Shown: piece by piece, positions 45,217 through 54,701 of the stretch
Numbering within the stretch: the first letter of the stretch is position 1
How the letters are laid out: every line of letters starts with the position of its first letter
Assembly (NCBI GenBank): GCA_964591375.1
Contig: CAZQAU010000001.1
Coordinates: forward strand, 85,504-149,503
DNA from: CAYYYG01 sp964591375
Lineage (GTDB): Bacteria > Patescibacteriota > Microgenomatia > UBA1406 > GWC2-37-13
Direction: 5' to 3'
Length of the DNA: 64,000 nt
The notes under the pieces: model-generated
The model's input: only the letters and a program-made list of their open reading frames with translations
The model's database searches: none
What the model was told of the DNA's origin: nothing
Program-made: the position numbers and the translations under genes

Positions 45217-46824
45217 TCAAAAATTTACACAGTGATTTGAATCATGGTTTGTACTGCTGAAAGCATCAGGTTTAGAATACAACTGAAACAATTGTTGCAT
45301 TCCTTTAATTACTTTGGCATTATCATCAAAATCCGAAGAAGGCATCGTTTTTTGGTAGGTATCCAAACATAAAAGTCGGCCATATGGATCCATTCCTATC
45401 CATGCTGCAATGTTTCTTGGTTCCAATGTTATTTTAATATTTCGCATCAAATTAAGCCCCACAACAGTAGCAACTGCTATTTCTAGCACGTCTACTTTTG
45501 TAGCATATATTGTATACGAATAAGGAAGATTGCGTTGGAATGATAAATAAACATATTGGCAAATGTCTATAATGATTCCCATACTCCATATATCGCGACA
45601 ATGACTTTCTTTTACCATATATTTTACTGCCAATTTATTTACTATACTCCCAAGATAGTACCACATTATTTGTGCTGATATTTCAGAAGGAACATAACTA
45701 TTATCAAACATCTGCATCAAAGGCGTTTTGCATGTGCGAAATATATTGAATTCATTCATCCATTCAATTCGTTTTGTAAACAATTTCACACAATTTGGAA
45801 TTAGAGTAGTAAGAGAAAGCCTATTGCACAATGTTTTTCTCGTAGGAAACAATCCTGTACGTCGTCTTACAGATTGATTATGTAATTTGTATATCAAATC
45901 ACCATCGTAATTTATAATCACTAGAGGAATATGAGTTAATTTTTCTTCACGTGTAATTGTTACCAACCTATCATGCAATGTATCGTATCCGTAAAACGAA
46001 TGTATTTTTCTTGTTTGTGTAATACCATATAGTTTTTGGTTGTCGTCTACAAGCAACTTTAAAAAATTTAATGTGTCACTAAATAAATGGATTATTAACA
46101 TATCATTATATATAGGATTTTTATCCATAAAATATGAATCATAACGTCTCAAGGTCTTTCTTGATATTACATATCCATAAGTAAATGGTTTTTTTAAAAA
46201 CTTATTTTTTTCATACTGACTAGAAAAAATAATAAAAAGCAATTTTTCTACTGCTGGAGATATATTACAAGTTAATATATAAATATTATTATAATCATCT
46301 ACAATAGTATCCAGTATGTGACCTGTTTCGACAACTCGAGAATATATGCCATTTAACAATTTGGTTGTATTAATGTAATACAAACCAAAAGAATTTGCGT
46401 ATAATTTATGATATCCTTTTTCAAAATCTCTTTTGGCGTGCCAATTTGGGGGTTTTAAATGCAATAACATTAATTTTTTATCATGCAAAAGGCATTTGTA
46501 TGAATGCATAGTAAAACCATCATTCAGGGGTTTGTGTAAAAACACACAATATGTTTTTGTCATATGCATATTTACAAAGACGGGTTTGTTTTCTTGCAGT
46601 TGATTTTTATCAAAGATGATTCTGTAAGTCTTGTTATATGTTCCAGCCAAATCGTGATTAAACTGTTTGATAAACCCATCGTCATACAAAAACCATAAAA
46701 ATCCGTCACTGGACAGGCCAAAGCATATTATTGATGGCTTTTTAGTTTCAACCATGTTAGGAGGTACTTCATTTAGAGAAGTGTCTTCATCTGAATCCGC
46801 CATATTCAAAAACACATTGGACAT
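45217..46824 (-). CDS. TCKxP-family protein with propeller-like N-terminal half, paralog (535 aa)
   Basis: Paralog of the 661-residue protein next door. It begins with an acidic segment, then propeller-like units (SSDGFLWFLYDDGFIKQFNH), and at about 356 the motif IFRTCKTPLMQMF, then VPSEISAQIMWYYLGSIVNK. The open frame extends to a TTG at 46971, but that part overlaps the spliced gene candidate upstream, so I start at ATG 46824 (MSNVFLNMADSDED). A second ATG lies 21 bases later. Role unknown. Confidence 0.85.
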   Translation of the reverse strand: MSNVFLNMADSDEDTSLNEVPPNMVETKKPSIICFGLSSDGFLWFLYDDGFIKQFNHDLAGTYNKTYRIIFDKNQLQENKPVFVNMHMTKTYCVFLHKPLNDGFTMHSYKCLLHDKKLMLLHLKPPNWHAKRDFEKGYHKLYANSFGLYYINTTKLLNGIYSRVVETGHILDTIVDDYNNIYILTCNISPAVEKLLFIIFSSQYEKNKFLKKPFTYGYVISRKTLRRYDSYFMDKNPIYNDMLIIHLFSDTLNFLKLLVDDNQKLYGITQTRKIHSFYGYDTLHDRLVTITREEKLTHIPLVIINYDGDLIYKLHNQSVRRRTGLFPTRKTLCNRLSLTTLIPNCVKLFTKRIEWMNEFNIFRTCKTPLMQMFDNSYVPSEISAQIMWYYLGSIVNKLAVKYMVKESHCRDIWSMGIIIDICQYVYLSFQRNLPYSYTIYATKVDVLEIAVATVVGLNLMRNIKITLEPRNIAAWIGMDPYGRLLCLDTYQKTMPSSDFDDNAKVIKGMQQLFQLYSKPDAFSSTNHDSNHCVNF

Positions 46825-46891
46825 CGTTTCCTTTTTTTGGTTTGTAAAAAAAGACTTTACAAAAAAAAATAAAAATACAATATGATTTTTT

Positions 46892-47318
46892 TCACTCTGA
46901 AATTTCAGTCGGAGGTGGATTTTGTTGCCATTTTGGAGTATATGTAACCCTCTCAAACAAATTGTTTTCAAATTGATATGTGATGGCCAGCATTGCTTTT
47001 AGTTTTGCATGTGTTTCCAATAAAGACTGGTATCGAGTAGAAAATCTCAGTCCTTCAACAGCAGTCTTTTGGGTGCATATTTTGTATCTTGCCTATAAAC
47101 AAAAACATTTATAAACCATATATCTTAATACAAACCAATTTATGTACTACTTGTTTCATTTGTTCCGTCAGGGCAAACAATTCCATGGTTATGACTGTGG
47201 TTTTCATATTGACCAAGTTTTTCCCAAAAAGTCTTTGTGAAAAACAACCTCTTATTCCTAAACAATAAGGGGCTTTTATATTTTGCACTGCTTTTACATA
47301 TGGATAATATATAAACAT
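46892..47318 (-). CDS. Candidate spliced gene, two exons, 127-aa product
   Basis: Exon 1 is 47318-47136 (ATG, 61 codons) and exon 2 is 47092-46892 (66 codons and TGA). The 43-base interval between them starts GTTTGT and ends TTTATAG on the minus strand, and removing it joins VVHKL to ARYKICTQK in frame. Unspliced, exon 1 stops eight codons later, and exon 2 has no start of its own at the right place although it reads like protein (TAVEGLRFSTRYQSLLETHA). No family recognised. It fits exactly between the 608- and 535-residue genes, which supports it being real. Confidence 0.6.
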
Positions 47319-47332
47319 ACAGTATTTTTTAT

Positions 47333-49159
47333 TTAATCATCACTTGGTACAAATACAAATTCAGGTGGAAAAAATCCAGGCAAAATTGGTATAGTATCTA
47401 GATTTAATCTGGGAAAAGTAACTTCGTCAAATGGGGCATAAACTTTGTGTAATGTTCCATCTTTCAAAGAATTTATAACGCCACCCCTTATTGTCATAAC
47501 CCGATGAATCAACTGCCAGTTTGTATATTTCTCGGTTAATTCAATTATAGTATCATTCCCTTTCCGAATGACCTCTTTGTTAAGTTCTAACAAATGGTCC
47601 CATGCTTCGCTTGTGAAACATTGCTTTTTCATAGCTTTAAAAATAATATGTAACACCCTTGGAACCATAACTCTTTTCAGCATATAATCACAGTAATTAG
47701 GACGAAGAGTTGGATTAAAATATATGCCTTTGAAACCATGTATTATACGATATGTTTCTTCATATAAAGGATCAGGAGCATCCAACATATATATTTTTGT
47801 GGATTCTACTAAGGTTTCTATTTTAAATAATAAACTGTGACCCATCTCTGATTTTTTATAAGAACGCTCTGATACTGGTGACAAAGCCACATACATTAAT
47901 ATATTGCTCCATATCATATCATCTGCTGCAGATTTGCATATACAAAACAAAGGATTTTTACAGGTTCGTATGAAATTTGCAAATCCGTGCTGAAACAATT
48001 TATATGGACTATAATAATCTCCGGTCATTAAAAAACATTCCTCTATCTTTTCATCATTAGCTTTATCGTAAATCAATTTTGCTATTTTGTTTTGGAATAT
48101 ACGATACTGATTGTATAAATCAGTAGGTATTGGTATATCCAAGAAAAATAGATTTGATACCATATTTTTGTACAATAACTTTATTTCATTCAAGTAACTT
48201 TTCGTAGGTTCCCCCATACTATCCATTATTGCCTCAGTAGCGTGATATTTAATTCTATGTCTATTTTTAAATTCAACCAATAATTTCCTATCCCAAAACC
48301 TAACTAAAGTCATACTCGAACAAAAATCTGAGCAACAGCTAAAAACTAATTGTTTATATGTTAGAGCTGCACTTTCTATAATTTTCGGGTCGTTGATAGT
48401 TTTTTCCCAGTCATTGTATGGCAATTTAAATCTATACTTGATTAAAAAATCTAGCAAATAAATCTTGTATTTCATAGACCCCGTATATTCATGTATCAAT
48501 AAGCCGTTAGCAATTTCATTCGATATTAATTGTGATGCAAACACATTTTCTTTCATAATTTGCAAAAAAACTTCAACTTCTGTTTCTCTATGCATCATTT
48601 CTCGTACAAACACACCGACATTGAAGGCGGGGTATGTACCAATATATTTCTCAAAAATTTTTAGCTTCAGCAACCATTCATTATTTATTGGGGAATCTGG
48701 TTTCGTTGAAAAAAATATTTTCAAAAATATATTTGGTACAGAATATTTATATCTTGCATTGCGTTGTATTTCATATACCCATTTAATATCTTCTTCATAT
48801 CCCTTTTTGAAAAGATATGTTAAAATATTTGATGAATCCTGATCCCATACATTCAAAAGAAAATGTAACAAAGTACATTTCACTGTGCAACTAAGTTCGC
48901 AATTGTGTATATGTAATGGAATATCTATAACTTGTTGGTGTATATCTATTATCACAGGATGATTTTTCAATTGACCATCGTAATAATATCCTTCAAATAA
49001 TATATTCCAGTCCAGGCCAACTGTTTGTGCTGGTGAAGCCGATCCATGCAGTCTCATGCGATTGGCTAATTGTTCTATATATTCCATTTGTTTAAAGTTT
49101 ATCATATCTGCTTCTATTGTGTTATTACTACGCTTCCTTTTATTTGTTTGCACAAGCAT
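47333..49159 (-). CDS. TCKxP-family protein, helical type (608 aa)
   Basis: Pairs with the 607-residue gene upstream in size and layout. The N-terminal 380 residues are helical, with an ankyrin-like phrase ILTYLFKKGYEEDIKWVYE near 120-140 that is too short to prove repeats. The family motif FIRTCKNPLFCICKSAADD is at about 394, followed by WSNILMYVALSP. The C-terminus has KEVIRKGNDTIIELTEKYTN, shared with its paralog. Starts at ATG 49159 (MLVQTNKRKRSNN, nuclear-signal-like). Function unknown. Confidence 0.88.
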   Translation of the reverse strand: MLVQTNKRKRSNNTIEADMINFKQMEYIEQLANRMRLHGSASPAQTVGLDWNILFEGYYYDGQLKNHPVIIDIHQQVIDIPLHIHNCELSCTVKCTLLHFLLNVWDQDSSNILTYLFKKGYEEDIKWVYEIQRNARYKYSVPNIFLKIFFSTKPDSPINNEWLLKLKIFEKYIGTYPAFNVGVFVREMMHRETEVEVFLQIMKENVFASQLISNEIANGLLIHEYTGSMKYKIYLLDFLIKYRFKLPYNDWEKTINDPKIIESAALTYKQLVFSCCSDFCSSMTLVRFWDRKLLVEFKNRHRIKYHATEAIMDSMGEPTKSYLNEIKLLYKNMVSNLFFLDIPIPTDLYNQYRIFQNKIAKLIYDKANDEKIEECFLMTGDYYSPYKLFQHGFANFIRTCKNPLFCICKSAADDMIWSNILMYVALSPVSERSYKKSEMGHSLLFKIETLVESTKIYMLDAPDPLYEETYRIIHGFKGIYFNPTLRPNYCDYMLKRVMVPRVLHIIFKAMKKQCFTSEAWDHLLELNKEVIRKGNDTIIELTEKYTNWQLIHRVMTIRGGVINSLKDGTLHKVYAPFDEVTFPRLNLDTIPILPGFFPPEFVFVPSDD

Positions 49160-49337
49160 GGGATTTTTTTAAAATACTCAAAAAACGGAGTATTTTTGTT
49201 ATTCAAAAAACGTTTTTAAAACGCTAATCGAATCAAACAAAAAATAACATGGTTAAAAACAGTTCATTCAAAAGTTAGAATTTGCAGTATTTGGAAAAAA
49301 ATGTTTATTAAAACTGTTACACATAAATACAAAATGC

Positions 49338-51161
49338 TCATTCATTTATGCTTTCAGCAACTACATATTCTATAACAGGCAAATCAAATCCTGGCATGAT
49401 ATTCAAATCATCCAGATTAAATGATGGTTTTGTGATTTCTTCAACAAGGCTATACATTTTATATAATCTGCCTTTGCGCAACTCATCTTGCAATACATGT
49501 ATCCAATTAGTTTGATAATGCGTAATTATACGATCAGCAAATATCCAATGTGTGTAGGGTTTAGTTAATTCGATGATAGTATCCTGTCCTTTTTTGATAA
49601 CATCTTTGTTAAGATCTAATATAATGTCCCATTGTCCAGGGGTCGGACAAATCTCTTTCATTGCATTGTAAATAATGGTTAAAACCTTGGGAATGACAAT
49701 TCGCTTCAACATATAGTTGCAATATTCGTTGCTGTAGCATGGATTATCATCTAGAACTTCGTTGGTCAATAATCTTCTGTTTTGAATGTATGTATCATAT
49801 GCCTTGTCTAACATATATATTTTGTACGACTCCAATAAAGTTTCCATTTTGTATATAATGCTAGTATCCATAAACGATATTTTGTGAGTCACTCCCTTAA
49901 ATGGGCTACATGCCACATACATTAATATAGTGCTCCATATCGAAACATCCGTTGCCGAATTGCATAACCACATCAAAGGGGTTTTGCATGTTCGTATGAA
50001 ATTAGCTAGCCATGCAAATGATGTGTTATATAATGTAAAATAATATTTGCAAAAATCTAGACATGAATGAATACAAGTTTCGGTGGGTATGTAATCCGCG
50101 GCCTTTGCAACTGCCGTTTGAAGCTTGCAATGACTTTCGTATGTATATTTATCTAGTTCTATAGTAATTTTTTCGTTTGGGAGTGATTTTCTATAAGAGT
50201 CTATCATATTGAACATATTACCAGAGCTGTTCCAAACACGTTTGTGGTTGTTTTGAAGATTTTCAATGTATATCCTGGTATTTTCATATTTTTTGACCAT
50301 GCATAAACTGTCCCATGTAGTTTTCATTAATTGATGTGTATACGAACCCTTTTCCAAATGAGACAAAACCAACGATTTGTATTTTTTAGAGATTTGTCTA
50401 TTTATTTGTTCGTTTTTGCTAGTAGCTGATTCTGCATTAAATTGAACCCGATGTTCAAGTAGAAATTCAAAAAACCGGCGTTTGTATTCAACATCTACTA
50501 TATCATTTACTGACAAATTAGCGATGACAGATGATACCATATCATGTTTAAAAAATCCATTGTTTTTGGCAGTTTGAACAAAAGTCTCTATATCAATTTG
50601 TCTTGCAATCATAGCATTAACTGGAATACTCATACTATTCATTAAATTGATATTATAATACTTGTAATAAATTTTCAATTTTAGTTCCCATTCATTGTCA
50701 ATCGGTATACTAGGTTTGATAGCAAAAAAATTTCTTAAAACTTTTTTAGTCACTATACATCCACATCTTTTGTTTCTATAGCGTTCATATACCCAATCAA
50801 TATCATTAACATATCCTTTTTCAAAAAGATATGATAAAACACTACCAGTCTTATATGTCCATATATCCAAACAATAATCCAAAAAAGTAAACTTCGCTAA
50901 TCCAGAGTGAAGAAAGGTATGGTATTTCACATTTGTTTTGTCCATATGTAGTATCAAAGGATGATTCTTTAATTCTCCATCTATATTATGTCCTTCAAAA
51001 AATTTAGTCCAATTAATTTTATAAGTGGTGATGTACATATCATTTGAACAGTTTTTGATAATTCGTTTGATGTCACTCAAAGTCTTTGTTTGGATATCTG
51101 TAAATTTGGTATCTGGCAAGTCTGTTTCCATTGTTAAATCAACTCGTTTCCTTTTGGTCAT
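49338..51161 (-). CDS. TCKxP-family protein, helical type, paralog (607 aa)
   Basis: Paralog of the 608-residue protein: VLSYLFEKGYVNDIDWVYER in the N-terminal half, FIRTCKTPLMWLCNSATD at about 383, WSTILMYVACSPF, and KDVIKKGQDTIIELTKPYTH near the end. The open frame runs up to a TTG at 51296; ATG 51161 gives MTKRKRVDLTMETD, a basic start like that of its paralog, which settles the choice. Function unknown. Confidence 0.88.
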   Translation of the reverse strand: MTKRKRVDLTMETDLPDTKFTDIQTKTLSDIKRIIKNCSNDMYITTYKINWTKFFEGHNIDGELKNHPLILHMDKTNVKYHTFLHSGLAKFTFLDYCLDIWTYKTGSVLSYLFEKGYVNDIDWVYERYRNKRCGCIVTKKVLRNFFAIKPSIPIDNEWELKLKIYYKYYNINLMNSMSIPVNAMIARQIDIETFVQTAKNNGFFKHDMVSSVIANLSVNDIVDVEYKRRFFEFLLEHRVQFNAESATSKNEQINRQISKKYKSLVLSHLEKGSYTHQLMKTTWDSLCMVKKYENTRIYIENLQNNHKRVWNSSGNMFNMIDSYRKSLPNEKITIELDKYTYESHCKLQTAVAKAADYIPTETCIHSCLDFCKYYFTLYNTSFAWLANFIRTCKTPLMWLCNSATDVSIWSTILMYVACSPFKGVTHKISFMDTSIIYKMETLLESYKIYMLDKAYDTYIQNRRLLTNEVLDDNPCYSNEYCNYMLKRIVIPKVLTIIYNAMKEICPTPGQWDIILDLNKDVIKKGQDTIIELTKPYTHWIFADRIITHYQTNWIHVLQDELRKGRLYKMYSLVEEITKPSFNLDDLNIMPGFDLPVIEYVVAESINE

Positions 51162-51319
51162 TGGAAAATCTATTCTATTTCGTTTTTGTGAGTTTGACAA
51201 ATTCCAATTCGCAAAGTTTTTTTTTGGTCGATTTTGTAATAAAATAAAAAAGCGTTTTAAAAACGTCGCGCGATACAAAAAATGTATGAATTGCAAAATA
51301 AAATTAAACTTTTTATTAT

Positions 51320-52576
51320 TTATATTACAGCAAGTGAAAACATATGGGGTTTGGGATGCTGGGCCTTGGCAATGATGCGTTTGGCATCGCCAATATATCT
51401 AATTCCATGTGATCCTAGCATAATATCTACCACTTTTAGTTGTTTGTCGAAAGGGACTTTTTGCCAAGATTTGAAAATATTTATGTAATCTTTTTGAAAC
51501 AATATTCTTTCTCCTGGAGAGAGTTCTTCATAAAGATGCAACTCCGGGTAGATAAACCGGAGTACTTTTGAAATCAATAAAGTCTCTACTTTTTTTGTTA
51601 TTTCATGGACAAAATCGTAATGGTTGTAAATTGAGATGTCCAACTGGAATCTTTTGCACATTGCATACATTAATATTTCTTCATTGGGTGCAATATCGTT
51701 ATCTATCATATAAAGCTTGTTTTCCAAATCTGGGACAATACAGTACATGGTTCCGTTCATTCCAATGGCTCCTGCCATGCCAGAAGAGTTTAGTTTCTCT
51801 TTCTTTTCCAATACGCTAAATGAATCATTCCAGCGTGACACTCTAAGTCCTTTGCACCCAAGTGCAGTCATGCAGAATTTCGATACAAATATACATTCCT
51901 TTTTTGTAGTAACAAAAAATTTCGATTGAGTAATCATGTTCTTGTTCAAATGCATAAGCGAAACCGCTTTTTTGTCGTCGTTGAAATTAACAGTGCATCC
52001 ATAATTGCCTTTCTTAAACTCTTCATACTCGCTTTGGTAGGTAGAAATAATCACGAGTTTCCTATCCACAATCGAAGTGAATGCAATATATAAATTCATA
52101 TTCCAATCAGATTGCACATACACAATCGTGCTAGGATCACTGTTCACGGGATTTGATTCTAGTAACCATTTGATATCATAAAAAAACATATCATTATGTG
52201 TTTGAAAATACAGAATATTTGGCAATATCGAAATGGGAGCATCAAAGCAGGTCTTGATTTCGGTCAAAGTCAGTTTGTAAGTCATCCCTCCCTTGGTTCG
52301 TAAAATAAACACATTGTCTTTCGCATGGAAAAAATGCTGAATGTGTTTAAATATCTGTGTATCTTCATCGTTGCTTGCTTTGACATAATAGTATCTATCC
52401 ACCAAGGTATGGTTTGCAAATATTCGAATGCCTCCTTTTGTTGTCAAGACCGCCATCCGTCCATCTCGCATGGCACAGATGCCACTGTATTGCTCTCCTT
52501 CATGCATTTCTCTGTAGGTGCTTTTCACAATTTCTTTCATCGCTTCTATTTGGGTTTTGCCGTCCATTGCTAGCAT
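51320..52576 (-). CDS. Propeller-like protein related to the 661/535-residue pair (418 aa)
   Basis: Begins with short beta units (YSGICAMRDGRMAVLTTKGG, NVFILRTKGGMTYKLTL) like the N-terminal halves of the 661- and 535-residue proteins. It lacks the TCKxP motif and ends in a helical segment with LSPGERILFQKDYINIFKSW. It appears to be a shortened or early-branching relative. Starts at ATG 52576; a second ATG lies 9 bases on. Function unknown. Confidence 0.85.
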   Translation of the reverse strand: MLAMDGKTQIEAMKEIVKSTYREMHEGEQYSGICAMRDGRMAVLTTKGGIRIFANHTLVDRYYYVKASNDEDTQIFKHIQHFFHAKDNVFILRTKGGMTYKLTLTEIKTCFDAPISILPNILYFQTHNDMFFYDIKWLLESNPVNSDPSTIVYVQSDWNMNLYIAFTSIVDRKLVIISTYQSEYEEFKKGNYGCTVNFNDDKKAVSLMHLNKNMITQSKFFVTTKKECIFVSKFCMTALGCKGLRVSRWNDSFSVLEKKEKLNSSGMAGAIGMNGTMYCIVPDLENKLYMIDNDIAPNEEILMYAMCKRFQLDISIYNHYDFVHEITKKVETLLISKVLRFIYPELHLYEELSPGERILFQKDYINIFKSWQKVPFDKQLKVVDIMLGSHGIRYIGDAKRIIAKAQHPKPHMFSLAVI

Positions 52577-52705
52577 GTGTAAAGCCGGGTTTTAAAAAAG
52601 GAGTGAAAAATGCTTTCTTAGTTTTGGCAAAAAATTGTTTAAAAATAGCTTTTATATAATATCTGCAAGTATTAGATACAAACAGTTCAAAGCTGGGTTC
52701 AAAAA

Positions 52706-53212
52706 ATGACAAATTTGGGCGAACCTTTTATAAAAGACTCTGTTTCATTTTCGACTTTTCACGAAAAAGAATATTTCAAATACGAGGACTATTGGGAAAG
52801 ATGGGATCCAAACAAACAATATACCAAAGGGGAATTCGTTGCAGATTATGGAAACGGAGAACACAAATACGAATACAGATTAGTCACTCTTATTAACACA
52901 GATACTATAAATGGTTTGCATTATATATTAGTTGAGGATAAACCAACTCTTGGCTTCACATGGCACAGGGACACCCTTTCTTTTGTAATTGCGCACCGTA
53001 TTTTTGAAAAAGAAGAATTAGATTTGTATCTTCCTTATTGTCAATGCAATTATCACAAATCCCAGCGCAATCCCAGTTCGTGGGCAAATTGGTGGAATAT
53101 TGATGCAACTTTAGGAAAGAACTTCCTTGCAGATGATTGTGTTGAAGTAGGCAGATTAGAAGGAGTCAAAAAGGCACAGAAATATATGTCCAAAAACAGT
53201 ATTGTTTATTAA
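52706..53212 (+). CDS. Small protein with YCQCNYH motif, paralog A (168 aa)
   Basis: Shares with the gene at 54220 the order FKYEDYWERWD, DYGNGEHKYEYR, LPYCQCNYH (about 111-119) and a conserved SIVY end. The Cys-x-Cys plus His may bind metal, but one cluster is not diagnostic. No family recognised. The two paralogs flank a minus-strand gene. AATAAA follows at 53215. Confidence 0.85.
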   Translation: MTNLGEPFIKDSVSFSTFHEKEYFKYEDYWERWDPNKQYTKGEFVADYGNGEHKYEYRLVTLINTDTINGLHYILVEDKPTLGFTWHRDTLSFVIAHRIFEKEELDLYLPYCQCNYHKSQRNPSSWANWWNIDATLGKNFLADDCVEVGRLEGVKKAQKYMSKNSIVY

Positions 53213-53214
53213 AC

Positions 53215-53220
53215 AATAAA
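53215..53220 (+). terminator. AATAAA poly(A)-type signal
   Basis: AATAAA begins 3 bases after the stop codon at 53212. Confidence 0.5.
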
Positions 53221-53275
53221 TTCGTAACTTTACATTCCAATTTATTTTTAAATAACAATATGTATGATTAGTAAG

Positions 53276-54094
53276 TTAAAACTTGCTATCTTTGATGATA
53301 TGGTATTGTTTGTCTTCGAAATACAATAAAGTAATAGACTGAAATTTTTGTTCATTGAGTATGGCGCCAGCTAGTAAAGGTAATATTACGTCCGAGTCAA
53401 AAGCCAAGTACAGATTTTTGCATTTGATCATATTAAACATAATTCGGAAATATTCTCTAACAATCAAGTATTGATGTTTTTGCGAAGAGGGAAACAATTG
53501 TGCGTCGATATGGATATACCCAATAGTGTACGACTCGTTTTTGTTTTGGAATTCTGTTGTAAGTGACATAAAATTACTTTCCTCTAGTTTCTCCCGTGAT
53601 TTGTCAAAAATATGCAATATATAATGAGTAGGATGTTCGTTCCCTGTTGTTACATATACATCCCATTTGAACGTGTTTAATCGCGGGATATATACAGTGT
53701 ATCTTTGGAATATATCCAATAATCTATATGCTTTATGATTTCCATATGCAGGTTGTGTCATATTGATTTGAGTTCCAGCAGAAAGTCTTTGCAACATTCT
53801 TCCCATTTCAAACCACACTGGAAAGATTGTTGCAGTTCCATGAATGTCCAATACATCAAATCCGTCTTTTTTGGCACCTTCCATTGCCATGCAAAGTTTT
53901 TCTTTGACATGTTTGTAATCAAGGTTGTCTAATTCGTCATAGTATGCAATAGTATACAATGCAATATAATGACCAGCATCTAATAGATCAGAAGATTTGC
54001 ATCCGGGATGACATATCAAATCAAACACTACTTTTCTTTTTGGTTTTTCAATTGTTATTTCCTTTTGCACCTCATTTGTTGTTTTTGATTCCAT
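53276..54094 (-). CDS. SAVED/CARF-like nucleotide-sensor candidate (272 aa)
   Basis: The chain reads as two Rossmann-like halves. The first (about 20-115) ends GFDVLDIHGTATIFPVWFEMG and then TQPAYGNHKAY. The second (about 135-270) ends KNLYLAFDSDVILPLLAGAI, then SITLLYFEDKQYHII. This closely follows the pattern of SAVED domains, xHLFxAxPxxxAxxLGxxxxxxxPVxVYExxxxxY, which bind cyclic oligonucleotides in bacterial CBASS and CRISPR systems. No effector domain is fused. A sponge or decoy for a host cyclic-nucleotide signal would fit a virus, but this is inference from pattern only. The frame extends to TTG 54175; ATG 54094 is preferred. Confidence 0.5.
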   Translation of the reverse strand: MESKTTNEVQKEITIEKPKRKVVFDLICHPGCKSSDLLDAGHYIALYTIAYYDELDNLDYKHVKEKLCMAMEGAKKDGFDVLDIHGTATIFPVWFEMGRMLQRLSAGTQINMTQPAYGNHKAYRLLDIFQRYTVYIPRLNTFKWDVYVTTGNEHPTHYILHIFDKSREKLEESNFMSLTTEFQNKNESYTIGYIHIDAQLFPSSQKHQYLIVREYFRIMFNMIKCKNLYLAFDSDVILPLLAGAILNEQKFQSITLLYFEDKQYHIIKDSKF

Positions 54095-54219
54095 ATGGAT
54101 TTTTTGGTTGTATTTGTAATTAATTTTTTGAATGGGGTAATTAATTATATTATTAATAATGTTTAACCACGACAAAAAATAAACGAAAAAAGTTTGAAAT
54201 TTAAAAAAGTGTCATACCA

Positions 54220-54693
54220 ATGGAAGATAAAAGCAGTTCAAAAACGACTGTAACCAGACCCAAAAGCAAATTAAGACGAAATTTCCAGATACAATGTCAT
54301 AATAATGCGTTTGAGGCAAAGGATTTTTTCAGATATCATGATTGGTATGAGGAATTTGATTTTGATAAATTATATGATGATGCACCATTCAGTCATGACT
54401 ATGGAAAAGGAGAGGGTAATAGGCTATACATATATGCAGCCTACATGATTTTACCAGATATAACAAACAATGCCCAGTTTTATATTGCTGCAGAACATTT
54501 CCTTGACAAAAAAGAAATGAAGTTGTTATCACCATATTGTCAATGCGATTATTGCAATATGAACATGATAAAACAATTTGCATATGCTTTGATATCAAAC
54601 GATGTGTTTAAACATTGCATAAAACATCAGAAACAGATACAATGTGTTGTTAAAAAAACTATTGTTTACTACAATACTTATGTAAAAAAATAA
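54220..54693 (+). CDS. Small protein with YCQCDYC motif, paralog B (157 aa)
   Basis: Paralog of the 168-residue gene at 52706: DFFRYHDWYEEFD, HDYGKGEGNRLY, SPYCQCDYC (about 106-114) and a TIVYY end. A basic Lys/Arg-rich N-terminus (TRPKSKLRRN) is unique to this copy. AATAAA overlaps the stop codon (54689-54694). Function unknown. Confidence 0.85.
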   Translation: MEDKSSSKTTVTRPKSKLRRNFQIQCHNNAFEAKDFFRYHDWYEEFDFDKLYDDAPFSHDYGKGEGNRLYIYAAYMILPDITNNAQFYIAAEHFLDKKEMKLLSPYCQCDYCNMNMIKQFAYALISNDVFKHCIKHQKQIQCVVKKTIVYYNTYVKK

Positions 54694-54701
54694 AAACATC
54701 A

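Noticed and set aside
46825..46971. N-terminal extension of the 535-residue TCKxP protein from a TTG
   Set aside because: It overlaps exon 2 of the spliced gene candidate and is hydrophobic low-quality sequence; the ATG at 46824 is natural.
47333..49159. Ankyrin-repeat assignment for the 608-residue protein
   Set aside because: Only one short phrase resembles an ankyrin unit and no tandem 33-residue periodicity is visible.
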